Assembly (NCBI GenBank): GCA_030052355.1
Contig: JASIGS010000212.1
Coordinates: forward strand, 1-6,169
Origin: Streptosporangiaceae bacterium
Lineage (GTDB): Bacteria > Actinomycetota > Actinomycetes > Streptosporangiales > Streptosporangiaceae
Direction: 5' to 3'
Length of the DNA: 6,169 bases
The notes under the pieces are model-generated. The model saw only the letters and a list, made by a program, of their open reading frames with translations, did no database searches and had not been told where the DNA came from. Below are positions 1 through 4,470 of the stretch, piece by piece (within the stretch, counting starts at the first letter, position 1; each line of letters opens with the position of its first letter). Both the position numbers and the translations under genes were made by a program.

Positions 1-72
1 GGTGGCGACGGTCAGCGCGACCGCGCTGCCGCAGATGACGAGCAGGCCGCGTAGCGGCAGCCACTTCAGCAT
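1..72 (-). CDS. 5' end of an exported protein, paralogue of the 405-residue neighbour (runs off left edge)
   Basis: Only the first 24 codons are present. They read MLKWLPLRGLLVICGSAVAL followed by TVAT, which is a Sec-type signal peptide: one Lys and one Arg, then a hydrophobic core. The ATG (70-72) is supported by an AAAGGA ribosome site five bases upstream. The segment aligns with the signal peptide of the gene at 192-1409: both share LRG, LLV, ICG and AVALTVAT, and the DNA at 2-36 matches 1336-1370 at 33 of 35 bases. The gene is therefore probably a tandem paralogue encoding another exported propeller, but the mature part lies outside the window and this is inference. It has its own candidate promoter at 113-141, so it need not depend on readthrough from upstream. 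A conserved signal peptide fused to an unrelated mature protein is the main alternative. Confidence 0.8.
   Translation of the reverse strand, partial: MLKWLPLRGLLVICGSAVALTVAT
2..36. repeat. Direct repeat, copy 1 (copy 2 at 1336-1370)
   Basis: Bases 2-36 match 1336-1370 at 33 of 35 positions, with an uninterrupted identity of 23 bases (2-24 against 1336-1358). Both copies encode the hydrophobic core of a signal peptide (CG-x-AVALTVAT) at the start of their gene. The copies lie 1,334 bases apart in direct orientation, as expected for tandem gene duplication. Recombination between them could delete or duplicate the gene at 192-1409. Confidence 0.85.
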
Positions 73-77
73 GGGGG

Positions 78-83
78 TCCTTT
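78..83 (-). promoter_or_regulatory. Ribosome binding site of the left-edge gene
   Basis: The minus strand reads AAAGGA, then five C residues, then ATG at 72-70. Core and spacing are both good for a Shine-Dalgarno site. It fixes the start of the partial gene and contrasts with the neighbouring paralogue at 1409, which has no site at normal spacing. Confidence 0.75.
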
Positions 84-112
84 GTCCACTGGAAAAAAGA
101 GAAAGCAGGCCG

Positions 113-141
113 ACAAAACCAGGTTTAGCCAGACATGTCAA
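113..141 (-). promoter_or_regulatory. Candidate sigma-70-type promoter for the left-edge gene
   Basis: On the minus strand a consensus -35 hexamer TTGACA (141-136) is followed by exactly 17 bases and then TTTTGT (118-113), a weak -10. Transcription would begin near 105-107 and give a leader of about 35 bases before the ATG at 72. It lies in the only gap between two co-directional exported-protein genes, in a stretch richer in A/T than its surroundings. The -35 and spacing are seen directly. The -10 lacks the usual TAnnnT, so function is inferred. Confidence 0.45.
116..139. other. Two short palindromes over the candidate promoter
   Basis: AAACC-A-GGTTT (116-126) is an 11-base perfect inverted repeat that overlaps the -10 and spacer. 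GACATGTC (132-139) is an 8-base palindrome that overlaps the -35. Together they could be operator half-sites for a dimeric regulator. Palindromes this short can arise by chance, so the call rests mainly on where they lie. Confidence 0.25.
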
Positions 142-191
142 GACGGGCACGCGGACCGAGTGTCTCGCGCCATTCATGCTGACGGCGACCT

Positions 192-1409
192 TTAGCGCGG
201 GGTCGGACCGTCGATCCCGATCACGCCGTCATCGGCGTTGTTGACCTGGATCCCGCCGACAGCCCATACCGAGCTTGTGCCGGGCACCGCCGCAAGCTGC
301 ACAACGATCGCGCTGGCGCCGCCGAACCGTGGGCTCGCTGCCGGCGACCAGGTGCTGCCGGTGAAGTGCCAGAGCTTCGGGGCGGTCTCCGTCAGGCAGT
401 ATCCGAGCGTCCACACCCCGCCGCTGCCGGCCGGCACGATGCTCGCCGGGCCGCATGAGCTGCCCGACGCCGAGCCCTTGAGGTCGGTCGGCGACGGCGC
501 CCACGACGAGCCGGTCAGCTTGTCCGCGAACTCGGCCTTCGTCCCGCCCGCGCTGGTCGGCACCGCTCCGGCGATCCAGACGTCGCCCCCGGTCGCTGCG
601 GTGATGGCCGTCAGGTCGGCACCGGCAGGCAGGCGCGCAGGCTGCGTCGCCGCCGCCTTCCAGAGCTTGCCGTTCCAGCGCAGTACGGTCGGCGTGCTCG
701 TGCCCAGGCTGACCCCTAGCGTCGAAGAGTCCCCGGTGACCGCCCAGATGTCGCCGGGAGACACCGCGCTCGCGGCGGTGATCTCGCCTGTTCCGGGGAC
801 GGACTTGGTGCTCCAGCCGTGCCCGTTGAACTCGGCCGCGTAAGGAACGAGAGCCTGTCCCGTTCCGCTGATCTTGGTCTTGCCGCCGAATACCCAGACA
901 CCGGACTTGCCGACCGCTTCGGCCGCGCTCACTTGCACGACCTGGCTCGCGGTCACGCTCGTTCCCGGAATCCCGCCGGTGACCCACGCCTTGCCGTTGA
1001 AGTGCAGGTAGCTGATGGGTCCGTTCGAGTAGAGCGGATTCTTCGGGAAGACCCAGACGTTCGCGCTGGAAGAAGCCGCCACAGCGGAAAACGAGAAGCC
1101 GAGGTTGCCTGCGACCTCGGCGGCCTTGGCTGGCAGCGTCACCCGCCGCCAGGCCTTGCCAGCCCAGTGCTCGACCAAGGCGGTCAGCTTCTCGCCGTCC
1201 GGTGTGGTGGCGAGACCCGCCGCCCACGCGTCCCCGGCCGTCACGGCGTCCGCACCGGACAGGAACGAGTCTGCACCCGTGACCGAGACCGTGGCGGCGG
1301 CGCGCCAGCCGGTCGTCGCCGCCTGGGCGGGCAGCGTGGCGACGGTCAGCGCGACCGCACCGCCGCAGATAGCGCCGCAGACGAGGAGCCCGCCGCGTAA
1401 CACGGTCAT
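192..1409 (-). CDS. Exported seven-unit W-repeat beta-propeller protein, function unknown
   Basis: This is a 405-residue protein with a Sec signal peptide, core LLVCGAICGGAVALTVAT and likely cleavage after AQA at residue 30. The mature part has seven diverged units of about 50-57 residues. Each opens with a strand ending in [AVI]W (Trp at 62, 119, 172, 222, 278, 333 and 382). Six units close with an N/A/T-G-x-x-W strand (Trp at 87, 142, 199, 250, 303 and 354). The seventh lacks its closing Trp, and the N-terminal GW (Trp35) can supply it, which predicts a seven-bladed propeller with N-to-C closure. C319 and C338 may form a disulfide within unit six. No lipobox, anchor or catalytic motif is visible. 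Similar 'VWAVG...HWNGxxW' proteins are common in actinomycetes and mostly uncharacterised. The ATG overlaps the upstream stop as ATGA, so translation is probably coupled. The nearest purine-rich site (GGGGGAG) lies 17 bases away, too far to work normally. Extracellular binding is a guess. Confidence 0.85.
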   Translation of the reverse strand: MTVLRGGLLVCGAICGGAVALTVATLPAQAATTGWRAAATVSVTGADSFLSGADAVTAGDAWAAGLATTPDGEKLTALVEHWAGKAWRRVTLPAKAAEVAGNLGFSFSAVAASSSANVWVFPKNPLYSNGPISYLHFNGKAWVTGGIPGTSVTASQVVQVSAAEAVGKSGVWVFGGKTKISGTGQALVPYAAEFNGHGWSTKSVPGTGEITAASAVSPGDIWAVTGDSSTLGVSLGTSTPTVLRWNGKLWKAAATQPARLPAGADLTAITAATGGDVWIAGAVPTSAGGTKAEFADKLTGSSWAPSPTDLKGSASGSSCGPASIVPAGSGGVWTLGYCLTETAPKLWHFTGSTWSPAASPRFGGASAIVVQLAAVPGTSSVWAVGGIQVNNADDGVIGIDGPTPR

Positions 1410-4213
1410 CGGCAGAAGCCAGTTGTCTCCCCCAGCAGGCCGAGCCGGGCAAAGATCTTCGAGATCTGCGGTTTCAGGTAGCGTTGCCGAGCGGCTTCGC
1501 CGCCCAGAATCCGCCGCTGTTGGTCAGCGCCCGGCAGGCAGCCGTCATCAGAGCGCGGCTGCGCCGCCCCGGCGTACCCGGAGGCCGACCGAGCGCCTGC
1601 GCTGCTGGCTGCCGGGTAGACCGGGAACGGCGAGGTAGAGCCGGCCGCGACTTGCAGCATCCTGTCAGCGACCACGTCGCCGATGAACAGGTCGCCAGCC
1701 GCGTCGGTGCCGACGTCGATGGGGAAGTACAGCAGCGTGTCGGTGGCCGGCCAGCCCGATTCGGTGAGGCCACCCACCGCGTCTTGCACCCCGGCGACGG
1801 TGTAGATGTCCCCGGCGGTCATGGACTGGCCGTACTGGCTGCCCGTCGCGGCGGCTATCTCGCGGACCTGGTTGTTGTAGGAGTCGGCGATGTAGACGTC
1901 TCCTGAGCTGCTGACCGTCACGTCTGCCGGGTCGTAGAGGGCCGCCTTGGCGGCCGGGCCGCCGTCACCGGAGTCGCCCAGCGTGCCCGCCGCCGACCCG
2001 GCGACCGTGTAGATGTCGCCAGCGGTCATCGAGATGCCCCACTGGGAATGCGACGTGGCCGCCAGTTCCTGGACCCGGTTGTTCCCCGAGTCGGCGATGT
2101 AGACGTTCCCGGCGCTGTCCACGGCCACTCCGAACGGGTCGGAAAGCAGCGCCGCGAAGCCGGGGCCGCCGTCGCCGGTCACGCCGTGGTCACCAGCTGA
2201 GTTGCCCGCGATCGTGTACATGTCCCCTGCGGTCATGGCGATCCCGTACTGCACGCCTGACGTGGCGGGCACTTCCTGGATACGGCTGTCCAGCGTGTCG
2301 GCGATGAACACGTCACCCGCCTCGTCGACGGCGATCCCGCCCGGGGCGCTCAGCAGTGCCCTGGTCGCCGGGCCGCCGTCCCCGGCGTCGCCGAACGTTC
2401 CGTTCACCGAGCCCGCCACCGTGTAGCTGTCTCCAGCGATCATGGAGATCCCGAACTGCGTGTGGGTGGTCGCCGCGACCTCGACGACCCGGTTGTTGTC
2501 GCCGTCGTCGATGTACAGGTCACCGTTACCGTCGAGGGCGACGGACACCGGCAGGTCCAGCAGCGCGGACGTCGCCGGCACGCCGTTCCCGCTGATGCCG
2601 GCCACGCCGGTCGCCGAGCCGGCCACCGTGTAGGTGTCGCCCGCGGTCATCTGGATGCCGAACTGGGTGTGACTCGACTCGGCGACCTCCTGCACCCGGT
2701 TGTTCTCCGCGTCCGCGATGAACAGGTCGCCCTGTGCGTCGACGGCAACCCCGTCCGGGTTGTTCAGCGACGAGGCCAGCGCCGGCCCGTTATCGCCGGA
2801 GTCGAACAACGAGAACCCGTTCCCGGCTTCGTCGGTGATGTCGTAAGGCGCGGCGGCGCTCACCTCCCGGATCAGGTTGTTGCCGGTGTCAGCGATGTAG
2901 ACATCCCCGCCACCGGTCACCCACAGGCCTTCCGGGTCCTGGAGCTCGGCGGCGGAAGCCGGGCCGCCGTTGCCCGATGATCCGGCGGCACCCGTCCCGG
3001 CGATCGCGTACACGTCGCCGGCGGTCATCGACTGGCCGTAGTGGCTGCCGGTGCTGCCGGCGACCAACTTGAACACGTCGCTAAGCGTGTCGGCGATGAA
3101 CAGGTTCCCGTCGACAGCTTCTACCGCGGCCGGGAAGTCCAGGTCGGACGCCGTGGCCGGCTTACCGTTGGCACCGCCGGTGCACGAGTCGGCGTTGCGC
3201 CCGGCCACGGTGTAGATGTCACCGGCGGTCATCGCGATCGATCCCCACTGAGTTCCGGTCGCGCCGGCCACCTCCTGGATCCGGCAGTTGTCGGTGTCGG
3301 CGATCAGCATGTCGCCCGAGCTGTCGACCGTGACGTCCTGCGGATCGCTCAGCTCGGCCGAGGTCGCGGGCCGCCCGTCACCCGAGGCGCCGCTGAACCC
3401 CGCCTCCGACCCCGCGACGGTGTACACGTCGTAGGCACGCATCCGCAGGCCCCAGCGGGTCTCGTTCACCTGCGGGACCACCTGGATCCGGTTGTTGAAG
3501 GAGTCCGCGATGTACAGGTTCCCGCCCGCGCTGCCGCCGATGAACACCGCGGCGGGGCCGTCCAGCGCCGAGTAAGCCGCGGGCACTCCGTCCGGGCCGT
3601 CGCCGCGTTCCCCCCCGATCCCCGCCACCCGGTACAGCGCGTCCGCCCGGGGATCTGGCATGTTGCCCCACGGGCTCGCGGACGCGGTCAGCTCCACCAC
3701 GCGGTCGTTGCCGAGGTCGGCGATGAACAGGTCACCGGAGTTGTCCATGGCCAGGCTCACCGGGTTGCTCAGCCTCGAGTGGACCGCCAGCGTGCCGTTC
3801 CCCGACGACCCAGGCACGCCCGTCGGGCTGCCCGCGATGAGGTAGACGTCTCCCTTGGTCATGGGGATGCCCCACTGGGTCTGGTCCGCGCCGGCCACCT
3901 CAAGGACCCGGTTCCCCGCACCGTCGGCGATGTAGACGTTCCCGTGGTTCACCAGCACGGCGGTGGGCAGGCCGATCGCGGCCTGCAGGGCCGGCCCGCC
4001 CAGACCGCTGTTGGTGGAGAGCCCGTCGATCGTGTAAACGTCGCCGGGCACTACCTGGCTCGGCTGCGCCTGCGCCGGCGTCGCCGCCAGCAGCCCCGCG
4101 GCCGCGAGGCCAGCCGCCAGGCCTGCGGTCAACGTGGCGTATCGCCGCCCCCGCCGCTCCCGCCCGCTTGCAGTTTCGGCACCGGCGCCAAGTAGCGTCC
4201 GCAGTAACGTCAT
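1406..4213 (-). CDS. Exported NHL-repeat protein with twelve repeats (probable double six-bladed propeller)
   Basis: This 935-residue protein starts at the ATG at 4211-4213, chosen because GGAGG lies six bases upstream and a signal peptide follows directly. An in-frame start at 4351 would add 46 residues of non-signal sequence. The leader has a long basic n-region (RERRGRR), an Ala/Leu/Gly core and an AQA cleavage site after residue 49. Residues 54 to about 858 form twelve NHL-type units starting near 54, 118, 191, 258, 328, 396, 460, 522, 591, 660, 729 and 798. A typical unit reads MTAGDIYTVAG, then SGDGGPA, then P-x-x-V-x-V-D, then G-D/N-V/L-Y/F-I-A-D, then NNR-[IV]-x-E-V. NHL repeats form six-bladed propellers that usually bind proteins or other ligands, so two are expected here. 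After PFPVYPA (862-868) comes a non-repeat tail of 67 residues that overlaps a decayed regulator fragment, so the C-terminus may be truncated. No enzyme motif or wall anchor is seen. Confidence 0.9.
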   Translation of the reverse strand: MTLLRTLLGAGAETASGRERRGRRYATLTAGLAAGLAAAGLLAATPAQAQPSQVVPGDVYTIDGLSTNSGLGGPALQAAIGLPTAVLVNHGNVYIADGAGNRVLEVAGADQTQWGIPMTKGDVYLIAGSPTGVPGSSGNGTLAVHSRLSNPVSLAMDNSGDLFIADLGNDRVVELTASASPWGNMPDPRADALYRVAGIGGERGDGPDGVPAAYSALDGPAAVFIGGSAGGNLYIADSFNNRIQVVPQVNETRWGLRMRAYDVYTVAGSEAGFSGASGDGRPATSAELSDPQDVTVDSSGDMLIADTDNCRIQEVAGATGTQWGSIAMTAGDIYTVAGRNADSCTGGANGKPATASDLDFPAAVEAVDGNLFIADTLSDVFKLVAGSTGSHYGQSMTAGDVYAIAGTGAAGSSGNGGPASAAELQDPEGLWVTGGGDVYIADTGNNLIREVSAAAPYDITDEAGNGFSLFDSGDNGPALASSLNNPDGVAVDAQGDLFIADAENNRVQEVAESSHTQFGIQMTAGDTYTVAGSATGVAGISGNGVPATSALLDLPVSVALDGNGDLYIDDGDNNRVVEVAATTHTQFGISMIAGDSYTVAGSVNGTFGDAGDGGPATRALLSAPGGIAVDEAGDVFIADTLDSRIQEVPATSGVQYGIAMTAGDMYTIAGNSAGDHGVTGDGGPGFAALLSDPFGVAVDSAGNVYIADSGNNRVQELAATSHSQWGISMTAGDIYTVAGSAAGTLGDSGDGGPAAKAALYDPADVTVSSSGDVYIADSYNNQVREIAAATGSQYGQSMTAGDIYTVAGVQDAVGGLTESGWPATDTLLYFPIDVGTDAAGDLFIGDVVADRMLQVAAGSTSPFPVYPAASSAGARSASGYAGAAQPRSDDGCLPGADQQRRILGGEAARQRYLKPQISKIFARLGLLGETTGFCR
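1420..1540 (-). pseudogene. Possible remnant of a LuxR/NarL-type HTH domain inside the NHL gene's 3' end
   Basis: In the frame used by the NHL gene the tail reads LKPQISKIFARLGLLGET (residues 913-930, about 1472-1425). This resembles the recognition helix and last helix of LuxR/NarL regulators, typically V-K-x-H-[IV]-S-x-I-x-x-K-L-G-L. Just upstream a second frame reads ACRALTNS (about 1539-1516), then LGNAT and a stop (TGA, 1474-1476). That resembles the family's 'A-x-G-L-T-N-x-E-I-A ... A-T-V-K'. One added base at the TGA would join the two as ...GNAT-[VL]-KPQISKIFARLGL. The order, spacing and register fit the last half of the domain, although the E-I-A helix is not recognisable. The NHL frame runs through the remnant and ends immediately after it. 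Chance resemblance over roughly 40 codons remains possible. No recognition domain or receiver is present nearby. Confidence 0.4.
1640..4054 (-). repeat. Twelve tandem NHL-type coding repeats
   Basis: Unit boundaries, read at the MTAGD-like start of each unit on the minus strand, are 4054, 3862, 3643, 3442, 3232, 3028, 2836, 2650, 2443, 2236, 2029 and 1822. Unit lengths are 64, 73, 67, 70, 68, 64, 62, 69, 69, 69 and 69 residues, and the last is about 61. Units 2, 3, 5 and 7 diverge most. Unit 7 has lost the MTAGDIYTVAG strand, which marks the middle of the array. The units are conserved in protein but clearly diverged in DNA, so the array is old rather than a recent expansion. Confidence 0.9.
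1823..2650 (-). repeat. Four consecutive repeat units of exactly 207 bases
   Basis: Units 8 to 11 begin at 2650, 2443, 2236 and 2029, each 207 bases (69 codons) apart with no insertion or deletion. Units outside this block vary between 62 and 73 codons. The block also holds the sequences closest to consensus (SGDGGPA, IADSGNNRVQE). The likely explanation is a more recent duplication of one unit, or conversion among these four. Confidence 0.75.
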
Positions 4214-4219
4214 CGTCAC

Positions 4220-4224
4220 CCTCC
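4220..4224 (-). promoter_or_regulatory. Ribosome binding site deciding the start of the NHL gene
   Basis: The minus strand reads GGAGG, six bases (GTGACG), then ATG at 4213-4211. This strong site places the start immediately before the signal peptide. It rules out the in-frame upstream start at 4351 and makes the GTG two codons earlier unlikely, since that codon lies directly beside the site. Confidence 0.8.
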
Positions 4225-4306
4225 GGCAAGAAGTGTGACGAACCGTGGTGGGGGAACGCCACCTTGAATGGTCATGGCCTCGGCCGAGTAACTTCATGCC
4301 TGGACT

Positions 4307-4335
4307 CGGGCAGCCTCCCCACCGGATGCTGCCCG
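4307..4335 (-). terminator. GC-rich hairpin between pheT and the NHL gene
   Basis: CGGGCAGC (4307-4314) pairs perfectly with GCTGCCCG (4328-4335), giving an 8-base-pair stem with a 13-base loop. No U-run follows on either strand, so it is not a classical intrinsic terminator. Actinomycetes often use stems without U-tracts. It lies about 135 bases after the pheT stop and about 95 bases before the NHL start, so it could end pheT transcripts or sit in the NHL gene's leader. The structure is seen; its role is inferred. Confidence 0.35.
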
Positions 4336-4412
4336 CCGCGTTCGCCTGCATCGTGCCTGGCCGCTGCGCCTCGGCGCAATAGCTAACTAGTGAGAGCTTC
4401 CAGCCACAGCAT

Positions 4413-4433
4413 GCGAGCGGGGCGACGCTCAGC
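4413..4433 (-). terminator. Small hairpin shortly after the pheT stop
   Basis: GAGCG (4415-4419) pairs with CGCTC (4426-4430) around a 6-base loop. The stem is lengthened by an outer GC/GC pair (4413-4414 with 4432-4433) across one bulged base. It sits about 40 bases past the pheT stop, a usual place for a terminator, but it is short and has no U-tract. The rest of the gap (4336-4412 and 4434-4470) shows no convincing promoter; the A/T-rich stretch near 4379-4391 has no matching -35. Confidence 0.25.
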
Positions 4434-4470
4434 CGAACAGCTCCGCGGCGGCGTCGATTCGGACCGTCTG

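Noticed and set aside
2..244. Plus-strand frame of 80 codons over the left gap
   Set aside because: It starts at the window edge and crosses a promoter, a gene start and a gene stop on the other strand. No protein features are visible.
1361..1380. Lipobox (lipoprotein signal) at C11 or C15 of the 405-residue protein
   Set aside because: The residues before these cysteines (LLV-C, GAI-C) do not fit the lipobox, which needs a small residue at -1. A normal AQA cleavage site lies downstream.
229..1452. Alternative minus frame of 407 codons over the 405-residue gene
   Set aside because: It is very rich in Arg and low in complexity, with no signal peptide or repeat logic. It is a frame shadow of the W-repeat protein.
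1452..1466. Two AGATCT hexamers separated by three bases
   Set aside because: They are coding sequence for K-I and I-S within the regulator-like remnant and are too short to call a recombination or binding site.
1640..4054. CRISPR-like or non-coding tandem array
   Set aside because: The 207-base period is a multiple of three and encodes conserved NHL motifs. There are no short identical repeats with spacers.
3041..4195. Long plus-strand reading frame of 384 codons opposite the NHL gene
   Set aside because: It is antisense to the repeats and itself repeats with the same period (DEQV, GVGDVDV-like strings), as expected from high-GC shadow coding. The minus frame has a signal peptide, a ribosome site and recognisable motifs.
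4279..4288. CTCGGCCGAG palindrome
   Set aside because: It has no loop and no partner site, and palindromes of this kind are frequent in GC-rich DNA.
4214..4351. 46-codon N-terminal extension of the NHL protein to an upstream start
   Set aside because: The extension is not hydrophobic and would bury the signal peptide. GGAGG six bases before the ATG at 4213 decides the start.
4168..4386. Small plus-strand frame of 72 codons across the pheT-NHL gap
   Set aside because: It starts at TTG inside the NHL signal-peptide region with no ribosome site, and its composition is unremarkable.
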